64,000 nt of DNA from Rhytidiadelphus loreus (GCA_947034895.1 OX344763.1:29635025-29699024); one strand, 5' to 3'. Shown: positions 1 to 12,990, numbered from the stretch's first letter. The notes: generated from the letters alone by a model not told the origin. Translations and numbers: made by a program.

Positions 1-894
1 GGCAAAACATGATATTTTTGGCATTTAGGGGTTAACCTCTAGCAGCCATCTGCATAAACGTGGTAATTCCAAGTGATAAGTTCCTGGTGCAGGGAACCTC
101 AACTGGTCAGCTACAGAGTTCACTCAAAACTTAAGACAACACATATTTCCATATAACCGTCTTGGTTCTTGAAAAACATCCTGCCTTCTGAGCTTCAAAA
201 CTCAAAAGCAGGAGTAAAACGGCAAAGGGGGACAGATAAAACTGGTATCTTAGGAATGAACTCGAAAAACTCAGCTCTTCCACTACTCCAGTCATATTAC
301 TCTAAGATGGTCGTCGCATGACTCGTAAGTCCTCTTAATTTTTCAGCATAACCACAACCTCACAGATGTAGGAGGTAAGTAACAGTAGCTGGATCTGAGT
401 GACAAGGTCGTGCCGCAGCTCACTAGCGTCTGCCATACAAACTGCCTTTGATAGCCACTTGTCCTGCTCTTCCATTCTACTCCTCATCGTTATGCAGTCA
501 CCTCATTTGACACTGTATAGGACAGATCCTCGGCCTTTGAGGAAACCACCATGTTTCTTTCCGTCTGTATAGCAAAATAGCAAAATGCAATATCAAAGGG
601 TCTTAACGGAATAATTTACAATCTTCTGTGCCTGAAAAAACTTCACTATCCATCCCCGAGGCGATTACCCTACATTCGAAGAGTTCTTAGTGGAACACTT
701 CGGCTCCTTAGTGGAATCGATCCAGTTAGTCTAAGCATGACTGGTAAGGTCAATCGAAGCGTACGTCATAGAGGGGCACATTTACCCCAATAATTGGTTG
801 ACTAAATAAATCAGCAACCCGTTCAAAATAAGAGTCTGACCCGATCCCAACCAGTGGTTGAAGGAAAGCTGCACTGCTCAAATGATCATTAGGG
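1..894. other. Downstream flank of mitoferrin gene
   Basis: Non-coding by inspection. It lies just past the stop of the minus-strand mitoferrin gene, so its right part should hold that gene's 3' UTR. Near positions 20-40 there is a GGGGTTAA motif of the kind seen at the ends of the TTAA-flanked element at 55.8 kb, but no partner end is visible. No other structure was recognised. Confidence 0.4.
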
Positions 895-3800
895 TCAATG
901 CTTCAGTACATTAGCTCCAGTGCTCATATTGTCATCGTTCCAACGTTGTAGAAAAGTTTTGCCTGCTTCATACGTAGACCAGCAGATTGCGGCTGCTGGA
1001 GTATGAAATAGAACACGAGGTCTCATTCCCCTCCAAAGGGAACTTGCTCCTTCTCGCTTTACAATACTGCGGGCCGCTGCCAATACAGATCCGCTTGCGT
1101 ATCTATCAGATCCATTTACACCCTGTGGAGAATTACGAAAAAAACATCAAAAACCTGTAAAACAACACCTTGCAGAGCTATAAATCTGACTCTAATAATC
1201 CGTCAGGATAGACAAAACAAAAATGCTACATGGATAACAACTTAATGTCAAATGTTAGAAGGGAGCAGAACAACATTAGGCATTGACAGAGTGCTTACTA
1301 CCGAAGGACAGGGTGGTTTCTTTCCGAGAGCAATTTCAAGCGAAACTCAGACTTGGATCCCTACATTTTACTTTCATTTCACTTTGAAAAACGGAATTAC
1401 AGGGGTAGTGTCAACCCTTCTGGGCACGGGCCAAGCTAGTTTCACTTCAATTTGAGTCCATTACAGTAATGGTCAGACACTGCCAAGATTCAACTAGGAA
1501 CTAAATACTCCAAATACAACAAATATTGTTGGCCACAGTATTTACGAGAGCTTTCCCAGTTCTATTTTTCGTAATTACTGTGACTTTCAAGACATCTTCA
1601 CTGTACCCCAAGCACATGCATTGCTCTAAATAATTGTGGCCCACGATAATTTTGCAGCACAACCTTCACTCACGCACCATATGTGGTGAAATCGGTATTG
1701 TAACGTTCGATGATCCAAAGACATTAGAAAGAAAAATCGCGATCGACTGCAAGAGGAACTATTTCGGACCAGTGCTTGAATCGAACGCAGACCCTGAAAC
1801 GAAAGTAGATACAGTTTGTTCCAATTCAGCTAATCAGACCAACAATCTAACCCTGTTAATTACAGTCCCTTCTACATTCAAACGAGAATGTGGTATGCCT
1901 TGTTGCCAAAATATTTGAAAGCATCTAAGAATTACAACCCCGAAATTTCAGTAAGGAACTTATCAGCCTTGCCTAAAGTACTAAAATCTCATATTTTACA
2001 AACTCTACTTGATACGAGAGAATCCAGACGATTTGATGGTCAAGATTCAAGACAGGGACTCACCTGGCATTGCAATCTTGTCTTGATCACGTCAAGTGGG
2101 GTTGTCACAGCACTAGCTAAAGCTCCAGCAGCTCCACCGGCAGTAATATGCATCAATAAATGTTCCTCGTCTGCATGCTGTGGATAAAGATCTGCTAAAA
2201 CCTGCAAAATACCAGACTCTTACCCTCATCAAAACTTGTAAGAAACCAGCGGCTAGTGCATTACAAAGTCGTCATAACCTATTCAAACGACGTGTACAGA
2301 GCGACCAAAAAAACGACCAAAAATAAAAATCTATAAACGCATTCTCACGTTCACAAACACCCACCGACGTCAAAAGCAGCAATTCAGAAATAACAGACAG
2401 ACAAGCGCAAACAGCTACCGATTGATCACATAACAAAGGCTGCTGTTGCATTTGTTTCCTATAGCAACTCTCACTGCTGTGTTCAGAATGAATAGCTACG
2501 TCCTGAACCTGCCTCTACAAAAACTGTGTCTCACTCGCGTGAGACTGTGCGACACCAATACTTGGACAAACACGTGCAACACTAAGATTCTCAAAGTCAA
2601 TAAAACGTAGTCTGAACGATCTTGGGAACCCTTCAGGCAACCTTGTAATATACAGCACTCCGAAACAACGAAATAAGACAGCGATTGAAGACAATTCTGA
2701 ATCGACAACTGAAACGAAACTCTTGAGGAAGAACTAGAATAATGCGCTTCTTCCAAAACTAAATCCAGAAATCAGAATCAAAAACATTAAACCTCACCAT
2801 GACACAATACTCAAATAAAGGTGGTTGAAGTAAGAATTTAATTATCGCGAGAATCCATCCACGGTCAAAAAAACTGGTTAATTTACAAAGGGAACTAGCT
2901 CATATGCAGACACAGTCGAACACGACTGTGAGAGCCTCCACCGCCAAGAATACGACGGTGACTTGAGACCAGCATACAATACACATTATCGAGCGATCCA
3001 CTAGAAACAAAGGGACACCAAGACCTCAAAAAATGAGACCGCAGGACTATAACTACGTGACGGACTCCACCGGGTGTGGACCGACGTGAGTAGCCCTTAG
3101 CGCTGCTGGCATGGCAACCACGATCGTCCTTCCGAGGCGTCGAGCACTAAATACTCTTCAGTTTGGGTAAGCATGTAAGACACGCCAGATATTAATTTCA
3201 AGTCTAGCCACTGAAATTAAAGATCCCGCAGGACTCATTTCTCGAGAGTTGGAAGAAAATCAGATCAGAAGTAAAGCGACGATAAATATCACATTGCTGA
3301 TACTCTTCCAGATTCTTAAAGATCAGCCGGCTACCAAAGTAGAGAACTCAAAGAATCTACTCTTACAATTCTGATTGATGAACGCTGTTTCTCACGTAAC
3401 CGCCTAACCGATTGATATTTCAGACCGACCATGGGCAGCTTCTGAATTACTGTAAAAACGAAAGAGAAAAATTTGTCTACAAGAAACTCCAAGAATCAGA
3501 CAGAGGAAATCACACAAACGGGCTTCAAATTTCAATTGAGCAGCGCTTGGGACAGCCTCGGAGACGAAAAACAATAGTATCAACTCCAAAATCTGGAGCA
3601 CAATCCCAAACTCAAGCAATTCAGTATCCTCACTTCACCAACAAACAAGAAATTAACAGCGAAAACCTCCGAGTTCAAATCGACTTTAGCCAGAAGGACG
3701 CCTTACATTCTTCCCCGCCTCATAAGCCGCGAAATGAACCGCCGTAAAAGGAATGTTCATCACCACAGTCGTCCTGTACGATCTGTAAAATGCCAAAAGT

Positions 3801-4378
3801 CCATCTTCTTTCATCGTCTTCCTAATACAATCCATAACGCCGTGATACGGACTGTGCCGCAGCTGCAACCGCTGTTTAACCACATCCATGGGCGTGAACA
3901 CGGCGTCACTAGCAATTGTGGCCCCCGCGCCTGCCGCAGCATGCGCCAGCGGATGGTACCCGCTCCTATTCCCTCCCAAGCGCTCTTTCAAGGACTCATA
4001 CGCCGCGAAGTACACCGCATGCGCTGGTCCCGCCCCGAGTCCCATGGCACCAATCCCTCTGTACAATCCGAGCGGCCCTTCCTTCTTCACGATGGCGAAG
4101 AAAGCTTTATAAACCGTGCTGTGCGCGGAGCCGCCCGCGCTTTGCAACATCTGCATTCGCGTCTTCACCAAATCCACGGGGAACATGGCCATGTGCTCCA
4201 CCATCCCGGCCACCGAGCCCGCCAGCATCCACTGCCCAAACCCTAGACCATCGTGCAGCTGCGACTCCTCGTGCATCTTCATAGACGGGGTCACGTCCTC
4301 CCCGTAGCGACCTCGCTCCTGCTCTTTCCGGCTCAGAAACGGGCGCTCCCGCAAATCCGCGGCCACGCCCTCCGCCAT
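895..4378 (-). CDS. MIT: Mitoferrin-like mitochondrial iron carrier, three coding exons
   Basis: Mitochondrial carrier family (SLC25) protein of the mitoferrin/MRS3-MRS4 group, known to move ferrous iron across the inner mitochondrial membrane for Fe-S cluster and heme synthesis. Exons by GT-AG and frame: 4378-3707, 2201-2064 and 1122-895, giving 345 aa with both introns in phase 0 (1505 and 941 bp). Three carrier repeats are visible, each with the PX[DE]XX[KR] signature: PVDLVK (about residue 67), PMDVVK (163) and PLDVIK (259). Mitoferrin hallmarks are present: GPAHA (118-122), MNIPF in repeat 2 (207-211) and AAAIC in repeat 3. The chosen ATG (4376-4378) sits in a good plant context, AATGGC. 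The frame stays open 27 codons upstream, but that stretch is unlike carriers and is probably 5' UTR. No key residue is missing; the gene looks intact. It ends close to the left edge with no visible partner gene. Confidence 0.95.
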
Positions 4379-5130
4379 TGATAACTTCTCTGCAACCCTA
4401 AAACAGGGGAACCGCAAACGATGCACACAATCTCGTTTTGCACCGGTGTTTGAAATCAAAATTGAAGCTTAACAAACACTGCAGCAATGAGTCCCATCGT
4501 GTTCCATAGCCACCAAGTGGCAATGGCAAATTCTCTGCAGCGAGGCTGGTTTTACGAGAATCTACACTTGGCACAGATGGCGTGGTTGAGATGCTGCTGC
4601 TGCTGCTACGGAAGAAGATCCTCGAGCTTGGTGAACTGATGGCTTTTGAACTCTGCGGCTAACTTATTTCATATGAGCTTCGGCACTTCAATGTTTAGAT
4701 TTATATACCAAAAGAGAAGGTGCGAGTTGGCGGGTACACGTACTCCGTATGGAACCCTAAAATACGTATATTCCGTAATATGTACACCTGTCGATTGTGT
4801 TTTCTTTTCAAGGTGGATGACACATGTCCACTAGTTCTTGTTAGGTTTAGCGTTCCCAATGCGAAAATGTTCACCATCACTAGCTTGATTGGAAAGGTTT
4901 GTACATGATTTTTTTTAATAAAGTCCTTATTGTTTCCCAATGAACAATATCTTTATGTAAATTGCATAATCATAATTTCATCTATCACATTCCCATCGGC
5001 ACAACTTTTCATTTGTTTGTTCTTGCTAAACCCTAATGATATCCAAACATCTTCTCAATGGAACCTTTTATTTTTGTGAAATCTTTTATTTTTGTGAAAC
5101 CTTTTTGGAATTGTTATTTGGTTTCAAAAG
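4379..5130. other. Upstream region of mitoferrin
   Basis: Should hold the 5' UTR and promoter of the minus-strand mitoferrin gene. A (CTG)5 run lies at about 4592-4606. Beyond about 4.9 kb the sequence becomes AT-rich. Short open frames overlap on both strands and resemble nothing recognised. No TATA box or operator can be assigned with confidence. Confidence 0.4.
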
Positions 5131-5184
5131 CCCCATATGGACACACATTTCAAACGTGTAAAACCAAGCTCTCATACTCTAAAG

Positions 5185-5300
5185 GTTGACTTCCATGTGA
5201 AGTCAAGGTCGGAGAAGCCCACTGATCAACAATGGAATGGGACTCTAGAAAAAAACAAAAATTCCATTCCACCATTGATCAATCAACTTCCCTGGCCCCA
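5185..5300. repeat. Imperfect inverted repeat
   Basis: TGATCAACAATGGAATGG near 5222 is matched in inverted form by CCATTCCACCATTGATCA near 5264. Similarity seems to extend outward on each side (GTTGACTTC-like on the left, GAAGTTG on the right). It could be the core of a small foldback element. No target duplication is clear. Confidence 0.4.
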
Positions 5301-8300
5301 ACTCCTCATAGAAGTTGGCCTCACTTGGGAACCCCAAAGACCCTCCTTTCTCTAAAAGTTCAAAATGACTTTCCATAATTCTCTGATTCCCTGATATCCA
5401 AGTATTGGGAGACCTCCTTACTTGCATCGGTCATTGGGGGAATTGCATAGTGGGTGCTACAAGGAAAAATAACCATTGCACTTTCATGTGAACCTGGTGT
5501 GTAGGGAAGGAAACAATAAAAAAAAATTCACACATATTAGATTCACTAATCTCCACCAATGAGGTTGTCCACCGATATCAGTGAAACTTCAACTCCTCCT
5601 TTCCTGCTTGCCCACCCAAGCAAGACAATCAATGGAACTCCTTTTGTCTTCTTGCTTGAATTAGCTATAAACTTGCCCACCGGACGAGCATGTAAGGATG
5701 CCCTAATTTGGTAAGTTGTGGAGGGGGGGGGTGGAGAGCTTGCTCCCAGTGTGAATGGGGGGGGTCTTGAGGTAGAGTAAAGAGGTGACTAAACGATTTG
5801 ATTCATTTTGTTGGGGACGGAGGTGTTGTTCCAAGATTCCTGGTCTGTGGGTGGGCGTCTTTGTTGTTGTCTTCTTTCGGGGGGAGCTCCATCCAGTCCA
5901 TTGGGAAGGTAGTAAGCTTCGTAGTCTCATGTGGTGGTGGTTCTGTTAGTACAGTGGACAGTACGTTATGCTGCTTCCTCTTTATCCTTTCTGCCTGGGA
6001 GGGCTAGCTGGGCTAGGCTTCGACCATGCTGTGATACTGGAACTCTTGGAGTCTTGGAACTTGGGCATTGAAAAAAAATGTAAGCACCTTCATTGGGCAA
6101 GCAGCTTCGAGATGATCCATCTGGACTAATAAGCTTAAGCTTTTTCAGGTAGGATCACAGCTCACTTCTGATCAACCGAGCAAATTTTTGTGACAAGCAT
6201 TATTAGTGTTGGGGAGTTCTCATTTTTTTAATCGCATAGAAACAAGTTGCAAAAGAAAGTGGGGGTGAAATCCAAGATTGATAGTTGATTATAATATGCA
6301 AAAGTTATGAGAGGTCAAGGGTTGAATCAATGGTAGGTTTTCTAAATCCGTGCCCTGTTTTCAATGTTCACACCTTGAAGACAAGTATCTGATTTTTCTC
6401 CGAGAACATGCTTAGATTCAGGTGATCCTACCTTAAAGGTACTTGCATATAAGAGGCAATCTTTTCTAGATGCATATTGCTTTAGTGTGAGAGTATCTCC
6501 ACCGGTGCTTAGTATATTGTGCACACCACATGGCCAAATTAGATAGCACCTTGTGCAATGTGCATATCATTGTATCTAGTTTGCAAGCACTTTGAAGTTC
6601 ATATTATTAACGATGAGAAGAGGGCTTTAGGAAGATGTTTTGTCCAAATAAGTTCTCGAGTGGTCATCCAAAGTGATGCTTGAATCTATAAGAAACAACT
6701 TTTCTTTATGAACAATTTGATGAAATTGAGGTAAATAAAATAAAAATGTACATTGATATAAAGAAACATCTAAATTTTTTTTAAATGATTCATGTGCTAA
6801 GCCCTAAAAGACTAAGGCAAACTTTAGGCAAAAATTGTCAAAAAAATGCCACTTTCTAGAGTAGTGAGAAAAAAAATGAGATTTAAAAATAAATAAACTT
6901 TACAAATTATTTTGTACTAGACTATTATGGGAATGTGTGTAAAATATTCCAAACACTTTAATTGTATGAATTAAAAGACTACAACATATTAAAATTAGAA
7001 AAAAAAGTTTTTTTTACCTTACCCGACAAGGTTAGTAGACTTTTAACTACTCCTAAAGTAAGATTTTTGCACTACACATGGTCGAGATTTTTGATAGTTG
7101 CATCCAACATCATATTAGTAACATACCTGCCAAATTTAAAAAATAGAGGTGTTTTGCACATACTACCCCCAAAAACTGAAGGCATCATAACTTTTTTATT
7201 TGGGCACTTAATTAAAGAAAAACATCAAGGGAAGCATATGTTCACACTTTGTGTCAAAATTTTGTGAACATTTGACCATAGTTGACTTCCTGTACAAGTA
7301 TTCAAAATTTCTTGCATACGTTGAACAATCACTTAGTCCTTTGGGGAGCTAAGCTAAGGTATGTGCACCCATAGTCATCATTGTCCAAAATATTGAAATT
7401 TACATTTTGACCAAAAATTTACATTTTGACCAAAAAATGACACCAAAACTTAGATATTGATTGCACAAGATGATTCACAATCAAAACATGAGAGCCTAGT
7501 GTCAATTTTTGGTACACCTAGAGACAATACAATACATTGAAGATCCATCACTTATCCATACAATGTTAAAATAATGCATGCTAAACCTCTATTCTTGAAA
7601 GTCTAGGGATAATTTTGAGTACACCAATTCTCAATACTTTAAAAATTCACAATTTATGCATATGGTGTCCAAGAAAAGCATCCTAAGAGAATATAGACTC
7701 CCCTTTTTACTTCATACTAAATTAAAAATTAAATAATAGGAACCATGCTAACTATTAATTTGATCAAAAGAAACTCATCTTGACTCTATATGTTATTCTT
7801 TTAATTTTGTTGATAAATTAAAATACTTTAAAATTTAATATCTTTTGGTCCTAAATTTGTAACCCTAGAACGTGCACACATTCTCTTCAAGGGAATAATT
7901 TAAATAATGCAATATTTTCCACTTCCTAGGTCAAAATTTTGTTAATTGGCATTGAAAGGCAAAATGATGTAGCATTGTTTTCAAGATTGGCTTGTGATGT
8001 AAGGTGGGCACCCCCCAAACAACACTTTTTGCTACTGTGCCTAGTTACTATTATTAGATTGGTCAAATTTTCATATTTTCTTGTTGGCAAGTGAAAGGAG
8101 GTTCTAATACACTAAACAACATGACATTTGGATACTATATGCAAAAGTTAAGAAGGATCAAATTCGTATTTTGGTAGAGGTTCTAAAATCATTTCTTCTA
8201 TGTAGGTACATATTGATTTTGGATATGTACCCATAGTGATGATGGCGGTTTTAGGTCAGTGGCGCATTTGGGGGGGGGGCACTTTAAGTACTCTTGAAAA

Positions 8301-8450
8301 CATTGGATAAGAACTTGAGGATGAGACAACTTGTCTGTGGGACAAGACGTCACTCCCTCTAACTAAGTCTAATCAAATTTTTTAACATCTTGGCATCTTG
8401 TCACATGAGCTTCAACTGAAATAAGGTAGGTTCTAAAAGTGCCCACTAAC
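5301..8450. other. AT-rich intergenic DNA, no gene seen
   Basis: Homopolymer G runs occur near 5720-5765 and again near 8268. A short tandem duplication (AATTTACATTTTGACCAAA, two copies) is at about 7396-7435. Open frames here are short, overlap on both strands and match no family I know. I see no RNA gene. Confidence 0.5.
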
Positions 8451-8454
8451 ACAT

Positions 8455-8680
8455 ACATACATTTTTCTTTCTTCAATTAATCAATAGTGTATATTTCAGG
8501 ACGTGGTTGCTTTTAGTTGCCACTATGTTTCAACTTCAAAAATTCATAACTAACTCCATAAAGATCCAGAAAATATGAAACGACTTGAGTTAGATGCCAA
8601 TTCCATATTTTCTTCCTACTAAAATTTCCTGAAAATTGTTCCAAGGAGTTCTGCTTCCCCCAAATGCAATCAGCTCTTAA
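8455..8680 (+). repeat. Dispersed repeat copy A
   Basis: About 225 bp that realigns by eye with 10655-10880 in the same orientation. Shared words include TTCTTCAATTWATNAA, GGTTGACTTCAAAAATTCATAACTAA-like text, and the string ATATGAAACGACTTGRGTTAG. Divergence is high, so this is an old repeat. The type of parent element is unknown. Confidence 0.55.
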
Positions 8681-10063
8681 AAAGTCAGAGCTTTCAGAGC
8701 CGACTAGCTTAGCCAATTGTTGGGCCACCAATGTGAGGCCTGGCCTGTTTCAGACAAATGCAAACTGGCCCAAAGAGGTTGATTGTTTTAGACCCAATAC
8801 CATGAATACAACTGAAGTGTCCTACTGGTCCAGACTGGTCCAGTCCAGTAGGTAGGCTTTTTGGGAAATTTTTGTCACAGGAATCTACCGATTATTCTGA
8901 GGCCATGGATGTCTGGAGAAATAAAATAAAAATCTAGAAACAGTACTGCTTGAAGCCACTCGCTGCTGGAGTGGATATTCGAGTGTCAATCCTCATCCAT
9001 TTCCATGGAAACGCATCTCTTCTCTTCCATCTGGTTGGTCCCCCATTGGAACCTCATGAGATGCCATACCCTATAATGGATTCCTGTGAGTTCATACATT
9101 GAGATTTGCTATTATAGCCCCTGTCCCCAGTCCCGTTTTCAAGCAATCAAGCCAGAACTTCCTGAAATCTGCACAAGAGACCAATTAAAATATGTGGAAA
9201 CTTGACGGAGTTTGTGCCGGTTGGGCCCCAGGGGGGCCCAATGGCATGCAGAGGCCACAAGCCTTGCCTACCTCATCAGCAAACCAAGGGACCATGGGAC
9301 CATCCTGAATGGGCCCTGCCAACTGAAGAATTTGCAAACATTCATCCACGACACGCATGTCGTCATGCAAGCAAACTCGGGCGGGCAATCGTCAATTGCG
9401 CTGGGAACCAAGTGTTCAATGATAAGGCTGGACTTTGATTTTGTCTTGAGCTTTTAGCTTGCTTGTCGCCTCAGATGCCTATCAGGGTAGGCTAGGCTCA
9501 CTCATGACAAGACCAAGCTTGTGCGCATGATAGAGTTTCCTTGACCAATAAGGAAGCGCTAATGTCATTTGGGGAGCACCTTTTTCTAGGAACATAGCAC
9601 ACTCTTCAGTGGCTCAAGAGGAAACAATCAACACATAGCAAGAGGCACAAATCAAAGCGAAGAGTATTGGGACGCAAACAAGTGGGTAAACTTAAAAAAA
9701 GCTCGATGATCTATGGTATAATTGTGGATATGAACATGACCCCTTATTTATTGGTGACCCTGCCTAGTGATATTGTCCTTGTGTCAGTCCACCTTGGGCT
9801 CATCTTTGAAATAGAGTCTAGAAGCAGGAGAGAATATGCCACCAGTAGAACGCATTGTTCACTGAAAGTTTTATTACTTCAGAATGTAAATCCATTTGTG
9901 TTAAATCTTGCAAAAATCAAGAGAATTGCTAATTTTGGAAAAAGGCTCAGTCACCATTTTATTCAAATAAAAAATAAAATAAAAAAGTGATCTTGGACTT
10001 TGTGTGTTGTGTGTCCATGTCTAAATACGTTGTCACTGCATGAATGATCGCATTTGGCATTAC
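8681..10063. other. Intergenic DNA with GC-richer island at 9.20-9.44 kb
   Basis: Mostly AT-rich and without a supportable gene. At about 9200-9440 base composition shifts to GC-rich and several frames stay open on both strands for 65-80 codons. On the minus strand one frame reads VVDECLQILQLAGPIQDG, which looks protein-like, but I recognise no family and see no splice-joined continuation. It may be a gene or transposon fragment. Confidence 0.35.
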
Positions 10064-10492
10064 GGGTAGTCACACCTTCTTCACTTGGCACTTGGAGGAT
10101 GGAGAATGGAAATGTGGCGGCTTGGGGTTGGTTTCATGTTGGTAGAATATACTTAGTTGGATATATCTTCCGCACTCTTAGTTTTCACCTCTGGAGGTGA
10201 AGATTGGGAGTGTAGAAGATATATCCAACTAAGTATATTCCTTTGTGCCCTACACTTTTATCTTTCTATGCCACTTTTACCTTTGTTGTTGCCGATTTTC
10301 CTCCAACCTTACATCTAATCTTAGGTTTAGGTGAATGGATTCTCCACTTTTTTCATTTTCCACTCTCAATACATCTTTTAGGGGTGTCACACCTTCTTCA
10401 CCCACCGTGGCTTCCCATTGGCTCCTCCAAACCCTCACCAACTTCTCATTCTCCATTCTCCAAGTGCCAAGTGAAGAAGGTGTGACTATCCC
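10064..10492. mobile_element. Non-autonomous DNA element with ~40-bp TIRs
   Basis: The left end near 10064-10109 and the right end near 10450-10492 are inverted copies that share GTCACACCTTCTTCACTTGG followed by CACTTGGAG. The outermost shared bases are flanked by TA on both sides (TA-GTCACACC and GGTGTGAC-TA), consistent with a TA target as in Tc1/mariner-type elements, though the true terminus could be a few bases further out. Length is about 430 bp and no transposase is encoded. A third copy of the CACACCTTCTTCAC motif lies at about 10388. The inside holds a separate near-perfect hairpin. Confidence 0.6.
10145..10240. repeat. Near-perfect 96-bp hairpin nested in the TIR element
   Basis: The outer 26 bases on each side (starting GAATATACTTAGTTGGATAT) are exact reverse complements. 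Pairing continues inward through CGCACTC/GAGTGT and a second stem, TTCACCTC/GAGGTGAA, so almost the whole segment folds on itself. It may be a separate MITE inserted in the larger element or its own internal hairpin. It could give a dsRNA-like transcript. Confidence 0.7.
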
Positions 10493-10654
10493 TATTGAAA
10501 AAACATCCTTGATAGAGTGCCCTCTATGATGTCAGTGATATGCAATGCAGGAATTCAAATTTTTCTTTTATTGTGGAAGGGTAGTAAAGCCCTTCTAAGG
10601 TAGGAGTCTCGAACTTAGATTGGGCATTTTGAATGGAACATGCCTCAGAGGTAC

Positions 10655-10880
10655 ATTCTGCTTTCTTCAATTTATTAAAATGTACCAACGGTGTACATTT
10701 CAGGGAGGTGGTCACTTTTAGAGCCATATGATGTTTTGACTTCAAATTTTCATAACTAATTCCATGAAGCTTCAAAAAATATGAAACGACTTGGGTTAGA
10801 TGTCAATTCTCCCTGTCTTTGAAGGAAAATTTATTGAAAAATATTTCAAGGTGTTTCACGTCCCTAAAATTCAGTTCTAG
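10655..10880 (+). repeat. Dispersed repeat copy B
   Basis: Same-orientation diverged copy of the segment at 8455-8680, about 2.2 kb away. It shares TTCATAACTAA, ATATGAAACGACTTGGGTTAG and the general layout of the block. The spacing could reflect a larger old duplication, but the sequence between does not obviously realign. Confidence 0.55.
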
Positions 10881-11899
10881 ACCTTAGATGGTCCACTTAT
10901 GGACCTCCTACTTTAAACATGGGCTTACATGTGAAGCTCAATAGGCATAAATGTTCTAAAAGACAAGAACAATTTTATCAATCATCAGTGAGCGTGGAAA
11001 TAGGAGAATGAGTTCCATAGATATAAGTGCATTCCACACTCTAGAAGAAACATAATGGTACTTTCTATATTCTAGTATCACTAAATACATACATTGATTG
11101 ATACATACAAGGAGGCCCTAACTAACCACACCCTTAACAAACTCGTTGTCAAATCTCCCAAATTTTCTACATATGAACCAAACTAACCCTTAGCATTCTT
11201 CGATTGTTTCAAGGCAAATCTTATCCTAAAATAGTATATTTAAGAACAATGTTAAATTTGTTGTTTTAAATTTTTGGGAGCAAATCAATTACTCTTAAAT
11301 GTGTACAAAGTATTTAAAATTCTATTTATAGTAATTTTTTTAACAAAATCAAACTTAAATTCTTGATTGGATTTTTAATTTCGTAGTTTAGACCTATGTA
11401 TTAATAGATATTATATTTCTAAGTATATTTATTCTCAAAATCTATAAGACAATATTATGGAACTTAATTCAAAGAAGAAAATTAGTCAAAATAAAAAGAA
11501 ACTTAGCTTGGGCTAGTCCAACATAATTGTATCAACAATAAACAAGTATACTAGTCTATATGTTAAATTAGAGCTACAAGATTATATATGTGTGGTTACA
11601 ACTTAGAGATAGTAATCTAGGGTGAGGTGACAATTTTGAGTCCCATGCAAAGTTACATATCATACCACTTCTATCATATTTTAATTGAATCTTTTATTAC
11701 TCATTGTGTACATCTAAATTGTAGTAAATGGTGTTAGATTGTACCAAGAAAACTCTAAAGATATCCACTCTTCTAATGCTCATAAATGGAGAAATTGTAG
11801 TTTGAGTTGGATTTTTTTCTTATTGAAACTATTACTTTGAATGGGAAAAATCTTGGCAAATTTTAATTTTGCACAGTTGCTCCAATAGTGATGTGACAA
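10881..11899. other. AT-rich intergenic DNA
   Basis: No gene, RNA gene or clear repeat was found. Open frames are short and scattered. Confidence 0.5.
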
Positions 11900-12480
11900 T
11901 TTAGTTTAATCCTTGAAGGACCAAACATTGTTTTTTAGCAACATAGAAAATTTGGGCAACTCACTAAGAATGGAATTTTCATTTTTTTTCTTTGAAATTT
12001 TCAAGCAACATGTGGTCCAAAAGGAGTAGCCTGAAGGTGCAACAATTTTCATAACTTTTGACTTCAAGATAAAAAAGTTATTGTATGATATGTAGTTCAT
12101 GTTGTTCCCTGGGCAACTCAAAAAAATGACTTTTTTAAGAAAATAATTTTTGAAATTGATTTCCTAGATTTATATATATGTGGAAAGCTTTGAATCATTG
12201 CATTTTGATTAATTAAATGAAAGTTATGAGGAGTTTTAGTTTGTGGGCAATAATGGAATCTCTACTCTAAAATGAACTTTGAAGGCCTTTATTTAACTCA
12301 ATTTTCAATATTTTGGGAAAAAAATAAAATCATAGGATGTAGATTGTTTATTACAACATTACAACCATTGGGATTGGCATTTTTCAATTCCATAACTAAA
12401 TTCTTAACAATTTAGTATTTTGAATCATTCTCTACTTCTTTCTACTTACTATTTTTTCAATCATGAATGTGAATTTATTT
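11900..12480 (+). repeat. Dispersed repeat, inverted partner at 51.85-52.3 kb
   Basis: The segment, best seen over 12000-12470, realigns with the reverse complement of about 51850-52300. Shared landmarks in the same order include a run of A's then CTTTTTT, a TATATATG block, AAGTTATGAGGAGTTTTAGTTTG, TGGAATCTCTACTCTAAAAT, AAGGCCT, TCATAGGATGTAGATTGTTTATTACAA and CTTTCTACTT. Two copies this long in opposite orientation 40 kb apart indicate a dispersed transposon-derived family. No protein is recognisable in either copy. Confidence 0.65.
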
Positions 12481-12639
12481 ATTTCTGAAATTTTTTACAT
12501 ATATTCCCAGCTTATTTCTTCAATAATAGAGAGTTGCAAGTTGTAGGAATTGAATTTTTTGGGTAAAATGTTTGAAAGATGAAATCTAACCATTTGGCAC
12601 GATTTCTATTATGTGAGTTTAGAATCTTCAATCCATGAG

Positions 12640-12990
12640 CCTAAGAGCCTAGGCTCCTATGTTATATGCACCTTCCATAGTTATAGGATGTTTACATTAT
12701 AGGTACCTAATTATTTTATAGGTTTCTATGTTATAAGCATCTTTCATGGTTATAGGATATTTATATTATAGGTGCCTAATTATATTCTAGGTGTCTAAAT
12801 TATAAGCATGTTTCATGATTATAGGATGTTTATATTATAGGTGTCTATCTTACAGGCACCTATATTATAAGCACCTTCTATAGTTATAAGATGTTTATAT
12901 TATAAGTATGTATGTTTTTTTATAGACATCTCCAATAGTTGTAGAGTATCTATGTGCCTAGGCTCAAGGCTTGTAGGCTCACATTTTTAG
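12640..12990. repeat. Degenerate tandem array of TTATAGGATGTTTATATTATAG units
   Basis: A unit of roughly 55-65 bp built around ATAGTTATAGGATGTTTATA and TTATAGGTGCCTA recurs five or six times. The block is bracketed by CCTAAGAGCCTAGGCTC on the left and TGCCTAGGCTCAAGGC on the right. A related block, in scrambled order, lies at about 56200-56480. Confidence 0.6.

Noticed and set aside
3734..4307. Several plus-strand open frames (up to 170 codons) over the mitoferrin first exon
   Set aside because: They are antisense shadows of a clear carrier coding exon with three-fold family signatures on the minus strand.
4379..4459. 27-codon in-frame extension upstream of the chosen mitoferrin start
   Set aside because: The extension is unlike carrier N-termini, and the downstream ATG has the better context (AATGGC).
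9185..9457. Overlapping open frames on both strands in a GC-richer island
   Set aside because: No recognisable domain, no splice-joined continuation; left as a possible fragment only.
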